Source: an uncultured Megasphaera sp. (GTDB lineage Bacteria > Bacillota > Negativicutes > Veillonellales > Megasphaeraceae). Taken from it: a stretch of 28,675 nucleotides of DNA. The notes under the pieces were generated by a model. It was given only the letters and a program-made list of their open reading frames with translations, did not search any database and had not been told where the DNA came from. This document shows, piece by piece, positions 1 to 8,674 of this stretch (its first letter is position 1; every line of letters starts with the position of its first letter). The position numbers and the translations under genes were made by a program. The stretch covers positions 1 through 28,675 of the forward strand of contig USGG01000021.1 in the NCBI GenBank assembly GCA_900554215.1, written 5' to 3'.

Positions 1-318
1 AAAGGCAGCCTTACGCTGCCTGAAATACGATGTATGGAAAAAACGCCGCTCATCTTCGGCTGCGACGTCTGTCAGGAATCGTGTCCCCACAACGTCGGCG
101 CCAAGGCGACACCTCTTCCGGAATTTTACCGGAACCGCCTGTCCCAGCTTTGCCCTTCGGATATCGAATCGCTGTCCAACAAACAGTTCCAGCAGGCCTT
201 CGGCGACCGGGCCTTCGCCTGGCGCGGCAAAAAGGTGCTGCTCCGTAATCTGGAATACGCGGCTGAGCCGGACGCCGTGTCAACTAAAAATCGAAACGAC
301 GGCAAAGACGACGTATAA
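1..318 (+). CDS. queG: Epoxyqueuosine reductase QueG, C-terminal fragment (runs off the left edge)
   Basis: QueG reduces epoxyqueuosine to queuosine in the tRNA anticodon loop, using cobalamin and two 4Fe-4S clusters. Only the last 105 codons are visible; the frame is open to base 1, so the gene starts upstream of the window. The segment FGCDVCQESCPHN, soon after the left edge, matches the second ferredoxin-like cysteine cluster characteristic of QueG. After it comes the usual C-terminal region. It is the only plus-strand gene in the window. Its last 39 bp overlap the 3' end of the convergent Yip1-family gene, and no terminator lies between them. The family call is firm from the cysteine motif; the N-terminal cobalamin-binding part cannot be checked. 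Confidence 0.85.
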   Translation, partial: KGSLTLPEIRCMEKTPLIFGCDVCQESCPHNVGAKATPLPEFYRNRLSQLCPSDIESLSNKQFQQAFGDRAFAWRGKKVLLRNLEYAAEPDAVSTKNRNDGKDDV

Positions 319-840
319 CAAGACGACGGCAGCCAAGACGGCCACGGCAGCCAGGGGCAGCAGCAGAACGGCGATACTTCGTCCCGTCCCCATGGCGTAC
401 GTTTCTTTGACGGCCCATACGTCCAATACCAGGGCCCATACGCCTGCCGCCAGCGACACGGCCTGTACCAGCAGCTCCGGCGCCACGAATACGAAGCTGC
501 CGGCTAAGGTCGCTAAATTGAGGGGGATTTCCGTAAAGCAGAAGGCCGCGGCCAAGCTTTTCATAGACCCGCTTCGCCCGAGAAGGCGGGCGGCTCCATG
601 ATACAGCAAGATGCGCGCGGCAAAACAGAAGGCCGCTCCGCCGTACATGGCTATGGCCGTCCACACTGCCGCATCCTGCCACTGCGCCCATACGGACACG
701 ACCGAAAGCAGCACCGAAAGGGACCATACGACGACGCCTTCGCGAAGGCGCTGCTCCGGAACGATGACGGCCAGCGTTTCCTTAGGCGATACGACGATGC
801 CGTAGGCCAGGGCTAAGGCTTCTTCAAGGTAATATCTCAT
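280..840 (-). CDS. Yip1-family integral membrane protein
   Basis: A 186-residue polytopic membrane protein. An N-terminal stretch containing YGIVVSPKETL is followed by about five hydrophobic segments separated by short loops, the layout of bacterial Yip1-domain proteins. Their function is not established, so none is assigned here. An upstream in-frame ATG exists at 861, but the ATG at 840 is preferred. It forms an ATGA overlap with the stop of sppA, and an AAAGGAG motif lies just before it, inside the longer version. It is therefore translationally coupled to sppA and is probably the last gene of that transcript. Its 3' end overlaps queG on the opposite strand. The family call rests on topology and general resemblance and is moderately sure. 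Confidence 0.6.
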   Translation of the reverse strand: MRYYLEEALALAYGIVVSPKETLAVIVPEQRLREGVVVWSLSVLLSVVSVWAQWQDAAVWTAIAMYGGAAFCFAARILLYHGAARLLGRSGSMKSLAAAFCFTEIPLNLATLAGSFVFVAPELLVQAVSLAAGVWALVLDVWAVKETYAMGTGRSIAVLLLPLAAVAVLAAVVLLYVVFAVVSIFS

Positions 841-1787
841 TGCTGACGCGCTCCTTTCCATATCATGAGGGGGAAGGGAATTCTCTGCCCGGCTTCATAC
901 AGCCCTTCGGCAAAAGAAGGCGCTGTTATCTTTCCGGACACCAGCTGCTCCCAGGAGAAGGCGTCGTCGTACGTCACCGTCGCCACCTTGTCCGGATTAG
1001 CGTGAATCAATGTCCCTGCATAACCTAAGGCATCGTAATAATTCCCCAGCTCGTCGACGAGGCCTGCCTCCTTCGCCTGTACACCCGTAAATACCCGGCC
1101 GTCAGCCAGAGACCGCGCCTTTTCGCTGTCCATATGGCGCTGCTCGGCCACGACGGCGACAAACTGCTCATACATGTCGTCGACCATATTCTGGGTCAGC
1201 TGCCGTTCCTCCTCGGTCATCGGACGGAAGGGCGAAAAAATATCCTTATGGGGTCCCGATTTGATTTTTTCTTCCCGTACGCCCAGCTTTTCGCTCAGGC
1301 CCTGCACATCATAATACGACATATACACGCCAATGCTTCCTGTAATCGTCGAAGGATTGGCGTATATTTTATCTCCATAAGCCGCCAGCCAGTAGGCCCC
1401 CGACGCGGCCGTATCGCCCATGGATACGACGACGGGCTTGCCGGAATCCTTCAGCTTCTGCAGCTCTGCCGCCGCTTCCTGCGTCGCCGCCGCGCTGCCG
1501 CCGGGGCTGTTGACGCGCAGCAGCACGGCCTGTACGCTGTCATCCTGCCTGGCCTTGCGGAACTGGCGCATCAGTGCGCCCGACGTCGTCGAAGACGGGC
1601 TTCCCCAAGCCATATCCGCATCATCGCCGCCGACAATCGGACCATTGACGCGGATAACGGCTACGCGCGGCTCCTGATACAGCTTCCGCACGCTGTCCGA
1701 GCGGGACAGGGACCCGGCCGCGGCAACGGCAATAAACAGCACTGCCGCAACGACGCCGGCAATGCGGATTTTTTTCTGCTTTTCCAT
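837..1787 (-). CDS. sppA: Signal peptide peptidase SppA (S49 serine protease)
   Basis: A membrane-anchored protease that degrades leftover signal peptides. The 316-residue protein has an N-terminal transmembrane segment (about residues 7-25), then the S49 fold: VNSPGGSAAAT around 92-102 and the nucleophile motif ASGAYWLAA with Ser129. Lys181, in SGPHKD, is the expected general base. The Ser-Lys distance of 52 equals that of the short B. subtilis SppA, so this is the Gram-positive half-length form, not the double-length E. coli form. The ATG at 1787 is preferred over the upstream ATG at 1820 because GGAGGAGG ends just ahead of it. It lies 60 bp after dnaB, behind a hairpin terminator, and overlaps the Yip1-family gene by 4 bp. 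No clear promoter was seen in the short gap. Confidence 0.93.
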   Translation of the reverse strand: MEKQKKIRIAGVVAAVLFIAVAAAGSLSRSDSVRKLYQEPRVAVIRVNGPIVGGDDADMAWGSPSSTTSGALMRQFRKARQDDSVQAVLLRVNSPGGSAAATQEAAAELQKLKDSGKPVVVSMGDTAASGAYWLAAYGDKIYANPSTITGSIGVYMSYYDVQGLSEKLGVREEKIKSGPHKDIFSPFRPMTEEERQLTQNMVDDMYEQFVAVVAEQRHMDSEKARSLADGRVFTGVQAKEAGLVDELGNYYDALGYAGTLIHANPDKVATVTYDDAFSWEQLVSGKITAPSFAEGLYEAGQRIPFPLMIWKGARQQ

Positions 1788-1803
1788 AGAGCCTCCTCCA
1801 TAC

Positions 1804-1843
1804 AAAAATAAGGGACGCAAGAGCGACGGCTCTCTATCCCTTA
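1804..1843 (-). terminator. Intrinsic terminator after dnaB
   Basis: Read on the minus strand, TAAGGGA pairs perfectly with TCCCTTA. Inside that stem, AGAGC pairs with GCTCT around a four-base loop, and the outer arm is followed by ATTTTTG. It begins 5 bp after the dnaB stop and ends 16 bp before the sppA start. It probably ends most transcripts of the rnj-dnaB block and lets only part through to sppA. Confidence 0.75.
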
Positions 1844-1847
1844 CGTA

Positions 1848-3182
1848 TTACGGACGATCTTCATGGGTCGTATCCAAATTCAAGAATAAGGTATACTCGC
1901 CCTTGAAGTACAGCTTTACAGAACCAACAGGGCCGTTGCGGTGCTTGGCCAGTATGATTTCCGTAATATGCTGATTTTCCGTTTCCTTATCATAATAATC
2001 TTCGCGATATAAGAACGACACGATATCGGCGTCCTGTTCCAGCGCGCCCGATTCGCGCAGGTCGCTGAGCATAGGCCGCTTATCCTGCCGGCTTTCTACG
2101 CTTCGGCTGAGCTGCGACAGGGCGATGAGGGGCACCTTGAGCTCCCGGGCCAAAGCCTTCAGCGAACGGGAAATTTCAGAAATTTCCTGCTGGCGGCTTT
2201 CGGAGTTGCGCCCCTGCATGAGCTGCAGATAGTCGACGATGATCAAGTCCAGACCGTGCTCCGCCTTGAGACGGCGGGCCTTGGAGCGCATCTCCGTCAC
2301 GGAAATGCCCGGCGTATCGTCGATGTAAATAGGCGCCTGATACAATTTATCACAGGCGTCGGTCAGCTTCGTCCACTCGTCGTCGCTGTTGAGCTGGCCT
2401 GTGCGCAGCTTCTGCGAATCGATGTGGGCGATCTGGCACAGCAGACGCTGTACGAGCTGTTCCTGAGACATTTCCAGGGAAAAGAAGGCCACGGTCTTAT
2501 GCTGCTTTACACCTACGTTCTGGGCGATATTCAGGGTAAAGGCCGTCTTCCCCATGCTCGGACGAGCCGCGACGAGGATTAAATCCGACGGCTGCAGCCC
2601 CGACGTCAGGCGGTCTAAATCGCGAAATCCCGTAGGCAGGCCCGTAATGCCCGCCTTATTTTCGTACAGCTTGGTGATCTTGTCCAGCGTTTCTTCGACG
2701 ACGACGCCGACAGGCGCGAAGTCTCCCCGCCGCTTGCTCTCGGAAATCTGCAGGATGCGCCGTTCGGCGTCGTCCAGCAAATCCTCCGGCTCTTTCTCGC
2801 CGTCGTAAGCCTCCGAGGTCAATTCAGTGCACGTCGTAATGATATTGCGGGCCAGGGCCTTTTCCGCCACGATATTAGCGTGATATTCGATATTCGCGGC
2901 CGTCGCGACCAGGTTCGGCAGGCTGAGGATGTACTCCAGACCACCGACGTCGTCGAGCTTCTTCATGCGCCGCAGTTCTTCCGGCAGGGTAATGACGTCG
3001 ACTTCCTTGTTGTCGTGATGCAGGTGCTCCATGGCTTCGAAAATCGTCCGGTGCACTTCCCGGTAAAAATCGCCGGGCCGCAGCTTTTCCATAGCGGCTA
3101 CGACGGCGTTGTGCTCCAGCATCATAGCACCGAGCACGGCCTGCTCCGCTTCTACGTTCTGCGGCGGAATCCGCTGCTCCAT
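1848..3182 (-). CDS. dnaB: Replicative DNA helicase DnaB
   Basis: Hexameric 5'-3' helicase that unwinds the replication fork. The 444-residue length is standard. Residues 1-150 form the N-terminal domain beginning PPQNVEAEQAVLGAM, followed by the RecA-like domain with Walker A ARPSMGKT (206-213), the Walker B region IIVDYLQLM, and the DnaB signature SQLSRSVE..RPMLSDLRESG. No intein or insertion is seen. The ATG at 3182 has TAGGAG about 10 bp upstream. It follows lonC by 15 bp, so the two are almost certainly co-transcribed. The order yybS-gdpP-rplI-dnaB is the classic Firmicutes arrangement, here with lonC inserted before dnaB. A terminator follows the gene. Confidence 0.97.
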   Translation of the reverse strand: MEQRIPPQNVEAEQAVLGAMMLEHNAVVAAMEKLRPGDFYREVHRTIFEAMEHLHHDNKEVDVITLPEELRRMKKLDDVGGLEYILSLPNLVATAANIEYHANIVAEKALARNIITTCTELTSEAYDGEKEPEDLLDDAERRILQISESKRRGDFAPVGVVVEETLDKITKLYENKAGITGLPTGFRDLDRLTSGLQPSDLILVAARPSMGKTAFTLNIAQNVGVKQHKTVAFFSLEMSQEQLVQRLLCQIAHIDSQKLRTGQLNSDDEWTKLTDACDKLYQAPIYIDDTPGISVTEMRSKARRLKAEHGLDLIIVDYLQLMQGRNSESRQQEISEISRSLKALARELKVPLIALSQLSRSVESRQDKRPMLSDLRESGALEQDADIVSFLYREDYYDKETENQHITEIILAKHRNGPVGSVKLYFKGEYTLFLNLDTTHEDRP

Positions 3183-3197
3183 AGTATATGCACACTC

Positions 3198-5105
3198 CTA
3201 CTTTACAAACATAATGTCAAATACATCCTGAATCGTTTCGGCGCAGCGTATATCCAAATCCAGATGATGTTCCGGAATATCCTGTCCATTGTCCTTAGGA
3301 ATGACGATGGCCTTCATGCCGGCCTGGCAGGCGCCGTAGGCCTTTTCAAATACGCCGCCGACGGGCTTTACCTGCCCCCGCACGGAAATTTCGCCTGTAA
3401 CAGCCATATCCTGACGGATCGGCGTCTGCGTAATAGCCGAGATGAGGGCCGTCGTAATCGCGCAGCCTGCCGACGGGCCGTCGATGTTTCCGCCGCCGAC
3501 AAAGTTGATATTGACGTCGTAATCGGACAATTCCTTGCCCGTCACGCTGCGCACCACGGCGGCGGCGTTGAACATGGAATCCTTGGCCATCGAGCCGGCC
3601 GTATCGTTGAAGCGGTAATAGCCCTTGCCGGCTTCGCGGGCGGGAAAGGCCACGGCTTCAATTTCAATTGCCGAGCCCAAATACCCCGAAACGCCGAGGC
3701 CGAATATTTTCCCCACAGCCGGCACGTCGCTCGCCTTTTCCATGGCGTACGGCGTAAGGCGGCTGATCTGGGACACGCGGTGAATGTGATCCTTCGTAAT
3801 GACTACGCCGTCCTTGCAGCCGGCTTTATATACAGCCAGGCCGTAGGCGTCAGCCAGAATATTGACGGCCTTGCGCCCTTCGATCGTAAAGGTGCTGATA
3901 AGGGCCGATGCACCGTCTTCCAAGACTGCGCCCAGCTCTTTGGCCGCATTTTCTACGATAGTCTGTATGTCCGACGGCACGAGGGGCTCGAAAAAGATTT
4001 CGGCGCAGCGCGAGCGAATAGCCGGATTGATTTCCCAAGGGCTCCGCGTCGTCGCCCCGATGAGGATAAAATCGGCCGGCGCGCCTTCGGCAAACAGTTT
4101 TTTAATATACTTAGGCACGTTCGGGTCCTCTTCGTCGTAATAGGCCGACTCGAACTTCACCCGCTTATCTTCTAATACTTTCAGCAGCTTGTTCAGCAGC
4201 ATGGGGTCCATTTCTCCGATTTCGTCGATGAACAGGATGCCGCCGTGGGCCTCCGTCACCAGTCCCGGCTTGGGCTCGGGAATCCCCGTGTCGGCCAAAT
4301 CGCGGCGCGCGCCCTGATAAATGGGGTCGTGGACCGAGCCGATGAGCGGATTCGTCATATCCCTAGAATCCCAGCGCAGCGTCGTCCCGTCCGTTTCGAC
4401 AAAGGGCGCGTCAGGTCCGAAGGGCGTAAAGGGAAGGCCTTTCGCCTCCTGCAGGACGATGCGGGCCGCCGTCGTCTTGCCTACGCCGGGCGGTCCGTAC
4501 AGCAGAAGATGCTGCGGGTACACGGAAGCCAGCTTGCTCTGCATCGCTTCTACGGCTCGCTCCTGGCCGACGACGGCACTGAGCTTTTTCGGACGGACTT
4601 GCTCCATAATCGACTCAGACAGCTGTATCGTATCGAGCTTCTGCAGCTCGGCCAGCTTGCGCTTCGTCTGTGGGGTCTCCACATCGCGCAGTTCTTCCTT
4701 GATAATCTGCATCTTGATTTCCTGCACGTATTCCTGCTGCTTTTCTTCCATCCGCTGGGAAATTTTCTTTTCCAGCCGCTCTTCTACAGCCTGGCGGGCC
4801 AGCATTTCAGCCAGCACGATTTCCAGCTCGTTCAATACGTCGATGACCTCGTCGTCCTTCGGAATACGGTCGTACGACGCGTTTTCATATACGAGGCGCT
4901 GCAGGCCGACCAGCCGCTGCCGCGGGTCTTCCGAATGGACATAGGACAGGGCGGCGTATTTACTGGCTCTGAGCACCATCTTTTCCGCCCCTATAAGACC
5001 AGTAAAAGCGCCGTAAAGCACGTTAACCTGACGGCGGAGCTCTTCCTCCGCCGTCGGTTCCAGATACTTATGGCGCTGTAACAGTTTATCAAGCAATTCT
5101 TTCAT
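3198..5105 (-). CDS. lonC: Lon-family ATP-dependent protease, LonC type
   Basis: A 635-residue AAA+ protease. Residues 1-160 are helical and charged, unlike the classical LonA substrate domain. The ATPase domain follows, with Walker A GPPGVGKT (204-211) and Walker B LFIDEIGEMD (291-300). The C-terminal peptidase domain has Ser545 in DGPSAG and Lys588 in VFEKAY; the 43-residue Ser-Lys spacing is that of Lon proteases. Some LonC proteins are reported to be ATP-independent, but here Walker A looks intact, so ATPase activity is plausible. No membrane segment is seen, which argues against LonB. The start at 5105 has AAGGGGAT just upstream. It lies between rplI (26 bp) and dnaB (15 bp) in one transcript. 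Substrates cannot be told from the sequence. Confidence 0.88.
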   Translation of the reverse strand: MKELLDKLLQRHKYLEPTAEEELRRQVNVLYGAFTGLIGAEKMVLRASKYAALSYVHSEDPRQRLVGLQRLVYENASYDRIPKDDEVIDVLNELEIVLAEMLARQAVEERLEKKISQRMEEKQQEYVQEIKMQIIKEELRDVETPQTKRKLAELQKLDTIQLSESIMEQVRPKKLSAVVGQERAVEAMQSKLASVYPQHLLLYGPPGVGKTTAARIVLQEAKGLPFTPFGPDAPFVETDGTTLRWDSRDMTNPLIGSVHDPIYQGARRDLADTGIPEPKPGLVTEAHGGILFIDEIGEMDPMLLNKLLKVLEDKRVKFESAYYDEEDPNVPKYIKKLFAEGAPADFILIGATTRSPWEINPAIRSRCAEIFFEPLVPSDIQTIVENAAKELGAVLEDGASALISTFTIEGRKAVNILADAYGLAVYKAGCKDGVVITKDHIHRVSQISRLTPYAMEKASDVPAVGKIFGLGVSGYLGSAIEIEAVAFPAREAGKGYYRFNDTAGSMAKDSMFNAAAVVRSVTGKELSDYDVNINFVGGGNIDGPSAGCAITTALISAITQTPIRQDMAVTGEISVRGQVKPVGGVFEKAYGACQAGMKAIVIPKDNGQDIPEHHLDLDIRCAETIQDVFDIMFVK

Positions 5106-5131
5106 AGTATCCCCTTACAGTTTGCCGCAGC

Positions 5132-5578
5132 TTATCCTTCTACGACATGAATCTTGATGACGCTCGTAATGGTCGGATGAACGCGGATGACGACGTCGTA
5201 CGTTCCCAGCGATTTAATCGGGTCCTTGATTTCGACTTTCTTCTTGTCGATGTCGATGTCGTACTGGGCCTTCGCCGCTTCGCTGATATTTTTGCCCGTA
5301 ATCGCGCCGAATACCTTTCCGCCTTCACCGACCTTTACGGGAATCGTCAATTCTACCTTTTTCAGCTGGCTGGCCAGGACGACGGCTTCATCGGACGCTA
5401 CCTGGGCCTTATGCTTAGCCGCCGCCTGCTTCTGTTTCGCGTCGTTGATGTTTTCCGACGTGCCCGGCGCGGCTAATTTGCGGGGCAGCAGGAAATTGCG
5501 GCCGTAGCCTTCCGATACTTCTATGATTTCACCTTTTTTACCCAATTTTTTTACGTCTTGCAATAATATTACTTTCAT
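5132..5578 (-). CDS. rplI: 50S ribosomal protein L9
   Basis: Large-subunit ribosomal protein that binds 23S rRNA at the base of the L1 stalk. The 148-residue protein has the N-terminal L9 signature MKVILLQDVKKLGKKGEIIEV with GYGRNFLLP after it. A long connecting helix rich in Lys/Ala/Gln (about 45-75) and the C-terminal domain (to KIHVVEG) follow. Length and layout are normal for the family. Its ATG overlaps the gdpP stop in an ATGA junction, with AAGGAG about 12 bp upstream, so translation is probably coupled to gdpP. This means the disruption of gdpP could also affect L9 yield unless ribosomes load at the local binding site. Confidence 0.97.
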   Translation of the reverse strand: MKVILLQDVKKLGKKGEIIEVSEGYGRNFLLPRKLAAPGTSENINDAKQKQAAAKHKAQVASDEAVVLASQLKKVELTIPVKVGEGGKVFGAITGKNISEAAKAQYDIDIDKKKVEIKDPIKSLGTYDVVIRVHPTITSVIKIHVVEG

Positions 5579-7618
5579 TCTTTTTCAGTCTCCTTATTTT
5601 GATTGATTACGTCCCGCAGGGCCGTCATGACGTCCTGCTGCGCTTCTTCTACAGTACGCTCTTTGAGCTGCGCACCGGCAACGGTGCGATGGCCGCCGCC
5701 GCCCAGAGCTTCCATGACCAGCTGTACGTTAATATCTCCCTTGGAGCGGGCGCTGACGCCGATATTGCCGTCAGGAAGCTCGCAGAACGTAAAACTGGCA
5801 TTTACGTTGTCTATATTAATAAGCATGTCGGCGATTTGCGCCGCTACGATCGTCGTGTTCTTCGTCCCCTTCGGGCAGGAAGCCATGGCCACGCCGTCTA
5901 CGATGCGCGCCTCCGACAAGATGGCCGCCTTTTCCCGGACCGTCGTAAAGTCGGAACTGAACAGCTCCCGCACGATTTCCGGGTCGGCGCCGCTGCGGCG
6001 CAGGTAGGCTGCAGCGTCAAAGGTACGGACGCCGGTCTGGACGGCAAAGTTCTTCGTATCGACGATAATGCCGGCGTACAGAGCCGTCGCTTCGATTTTT
6101 TCCAGCTCTACGTCTTCCTGATAATACTGGAGCAGCTCCGTAACGAGCTCGCTCGTCGAAGAGCTGGACGGCTCCGTATACGTCAGAAGGGGCTTCTTGA
6201 TAAAGTCGGAGCTGCGGCGGGTTGTCGATGTGGCCCACCGCCATGCGGTGGTGGTCGATGACGACGCGCCGTTCCGTCTGTTCAATCAAGGCCGGCGCGA
6301 CGGTCATGTCCGTCCGGTGGGTATCGACGATAAACAGCAGTGTCTGGCTGTTGCACAGCTCTTCCGCCGCTTCCGCCGAAATGAGCAAGTCCTTAAAAGC
6401 CGGCACGTTGAGTATCTGCGTTTCCAGACGGCGGATAGCGTCGGTCTGCTTGCTGATGACGATGTGGACGGGCTTGCCGATGATGCGGGCCATGTGGGCC
6501 ACGCCGACGGCGGCGCCGATGCTGTCGTAGTCTTCCCGTTCATGTCCCATGACCAGGACGAGCTCGCTCGTGTCGATGAGCTCGCGTATCGCCTGGGCGA
6601 CGACGCGGGCCCGAACGCGGGTATTCTTTTCGACAGACCGGGTCTTGCCGCCGTAAAAATGAGGCGATCCGTCTTCTTCGTATACGACGACCTGGTCGCC
6701 GCCCCGTCCCAAGGCCAGATCCAGCCCGGCCTGGGCCTTGTCGGCCAGCTCGTTGAAGTTGACCATGCCCTGGGTCACGACGTCCTTCGGGCAAGCCGCT
6801 ACGCCCATGCTGAGCGTAACGGGTATGCGGTTGACCGTATGGATCATGCGGATTTTTTCGAGAAAAGAAAAGTTGTCCTTCTTCAGTTCGTCAAGGGCCT
6901 CGCGGCTCAGGCAGGCAAAGTATTTTTCATTGCCGTACGAGCGGACGAAGGCTCCCAGCGACGTCAATTCGTCGATCAGGCAGTTGTTGACGTTCGTCCA
7001 CAGCGTCGTCTGCTGTACCGACGTCATGCCCTTGGCGACTTCTTCCATGTTGTCGATTTCAATATCGCACAATACCGGCACGGAGGCGATGCAGTTCATC
7101 TTCTGCGTTTCCGTGTCCGTAATATCTTCAAAATACAAGATAAGGTAGTTGTCGTCTTCCGCCGCTTCTGTCTGCAAATACTTGTAGACGACGCGGTAAT
7201 ACCGCTTATCGATATGTTCGAAAAAGTAGCCGAATTTTCCCCAAAATTTATCGATATTTAAATTGGGCATAATATGATCCAGCTTCTGGTCGTTGTCGAT
7301 ATCGCCGATCCAGTCGCGGAACACGCTGTTGGCCCAGCACAGGCTGGACTGCATGTCGACGATGGCTATGCCGATGGGCAGGTTCTGCACGGCGTAGGTC
7401 GACGCCTGATCGACGCTTTGGGAAACGGCGTCGAAAAACTGACTGATTTCCCGGTTGCGTTCGTTCGTATTTTTCCTCGTCAGCACATAGGCTCCGACGA
7501 TTAGTATCAGCGCCAGCAGCGCTATGACCCAATTATATACGGCGATAATAATCAGCAGCAAGACCGTAATGAGGAAAAAGGGCTCCTCGTTTCGTCTTGA
7601 CAGCATTTCCTTCAGCAT
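5575..7618 (-). pseudogene. gdpP: Cyclic-di-AMP phosphodiesterase GdpP, interrupted by a 28-base insertion
   Basis: GdpP hydrolyses the second messenger c-di-AMP at the membrane. From 7618 the frame encodes two membrane helices (about 13-47), a PAS-like domain (about 75-170), a degenerate GGDEF domain (about 175-315, GNEKY in place of GGDEF) and the DHH domain. Motifs seen are GHEREDYDSIGAA (359-371), VDTH (431-434) and DHH (455-457). The frame then turns to nonsense and stops at 6017. The rest of the protein, from SDFIKKPLLTYTEP through DHHA1 with GGGGHRTVAGAQ, continues in the +1 frame to 5575. Removing bases 6221-6248 joins DHHRR directly to SSDFIKKP, which restores the family consensus (DHHRRGexFIeNPLL) and gives about 671 residues, a normal length. 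It is either a genuine null allele or an assembly artefact. The gene lies between yybS and rplI. Confidence 0.85.
6221..6248. other. 28-base insertion inside gdpP
   Basis: This segment is absent from the reconstructed ancestral reading frame. It lies immediately after the DHH codons, is bounded by CCGC repeats on the minus strand (placement is ambiguous by a few bases), and shifts the frame by +1. On the coding strand its first bases, GCGGTGG after ATG, are the reverse complement of the preceding CCACCGC. This gives a 7-bp inverted repeat around ATG, as expected from a fold-back or template-switch event. Confidence 0.7.
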
Positions 7619-7636
7619 ATGACTTCCCCCTGGGCA

Positions 7637-8593
7637 TCACATCGTATTGCGTTTCTTGCGATAATTCAATAGCATGTCCATCAATCCGGCGGCAAAGGCC
7701 GCATAGGAAAACACAGGCATGACAAAAAACAAAATGATAATGAGCACCTGCAACCCCGTGCTGATATGAAACCGGCGGTCGAGGAAATAAAACAGGAAGG
7801 CCAGGCCCTGAATGCATATGAAGAAAAAGGCGACTTGATTCAAGTTGACGCCGGCGATGCTGAGCCACTCGATATCCCGCGTCGTCCCCCAATATTTCAT
7901 GACCAATGCCAATACATATAAGTATATCACACTGCGCGAAATTTCCCAATAACGAATCGGCAAAAAGGGCTTAATGGAAAAACCTAAGCGAATGAGCACC
8001 AGCTGGGAAATTTTGACGTTGATATAGGCAATAACCGCCATGGCCAGGCATAAAAACATGGGAAGCATAGACGGCAGAAGACGCCGCACTTCTTCCAGCT
8101 GCAGCCGGGCCTCGGCCAGCTGGATATCGGACATGCCGCTTGTTTTATACTGGGCAATCGTATCGGCGACGACCGTATCGAAGGCGCTGTAAACCGCTGC
8201 CAGCAAATTGATGTCGAGAACGATATACATAAGTCCAAGAAGAACGCCTGTAGCAGCAATGAGAGCCGCCGCTACGCAGGCCAGCATCTTGGCCGGCGCC
8301 CACTCATAGCGGAATCCGGCGCCGATAGCCAGGCCGACAGAGGCAAAGGTAATAAGCTGGGCAACTGCCGTCAGGGGATCGATAAAAATTCCCATGAGAA
8401 TGCCTACGACGACGCCGAGCAGCAGCGCCTGGCGCATGCCGTATTTCATATAGATAATCGTCATGGGAATGGGCATGATAAAGTACCCGACAAAGGAAAA
8501 GAAGGGCATAAAGGTACTGAGAAGGGCCAGGATAAGCATGACGGCAGCAAAACAGCCTGCCGTCGTAAGAGGCGTAATGCGCTTTTGTTCCAC
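7637..8593 (-). CDS. yybS: YybS-family (DUF2232) membrane protein
   Basis: A polytopic membrane protein of 318 residues with about eight hydrophobic segments. A soluble charged stretch in the middle (around TSGMSDIQLAEARLQLEEV) precedes the C-terminal helices. This layout and its place directly before gdpP-rplI identify it as the DUF2232/YybS family, whose biochemical role is unknown; it has some resemblance to ECF-transporter-like membrane components. The GTG at 8593 is preferred over the ATG at 8626 because AAAGGAGATGATTCA ends right at the GTG, inside the longer version. It lies 18 bp before gdpP, so the two are co-transcribed. A hairpin separates it from rnj upstream. Confidence 0.8.
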   Translation of the reverse strand: MEQKRITPLTTAGCFAAVMLILALLSTFMPFFSFVGYFIMPIPMTIIYMKYGMRQALLLGVVVGILMGIFIDPLTAVAQLITFASVGLAIGAGFRYEWAPAKMLACVAAALIAATGVLLGLMYIVLDINLLAAVYSAFDTVVADTIAQYKTSGMSDIQLAEARLQLEEVRRLLPSMLPMFLCLAMAVIAYINVKISQLVLIRLGFSIKPFLPIRYWEISRSVIYLYVLALVMKYWGTTRDIEWLSIAGVNLNQVAFFFICIQGLAFLFYFLDRRFHISTGLQVLIIILFFVMPVFSYAAFAAGLMDMLLNYRKKRNTM

Positions 8594-8629
8594 TGAATCA
8601 TCTCCTTTCAAGAAAAGCATCTGCATGGT

Positions 8630-8661
8630 AAACAGCGGAGGCGCGCTGGCCTCCGCTGTTT
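8630..8661 (-). terminator. Hairpin between rnj and yybS (possible attenuator)
   Basis: AAACAGCGGAGG at 8630-8641 pairs perfectly with CCTCCGCTGTTT at 8650-8661 around an eight-base loop. On the minus strand the hairpin is followed by only three T, all of them part of the stem. It may be a weak terminator, an RNA-processing site or a 3'-end stabiliser of the rnj mRNA. Confidence 0.5.
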
Positions 8662-8674
8662 CCGCAGTATTGCA

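Noticed and set aside
2880..4175. Plus-strand open frame of 431 codons opposite dnaB and lonC
   Set aside because: Crosses two certain genes on the other strand, with no recognisable domain and no convincing ribosome binding site.
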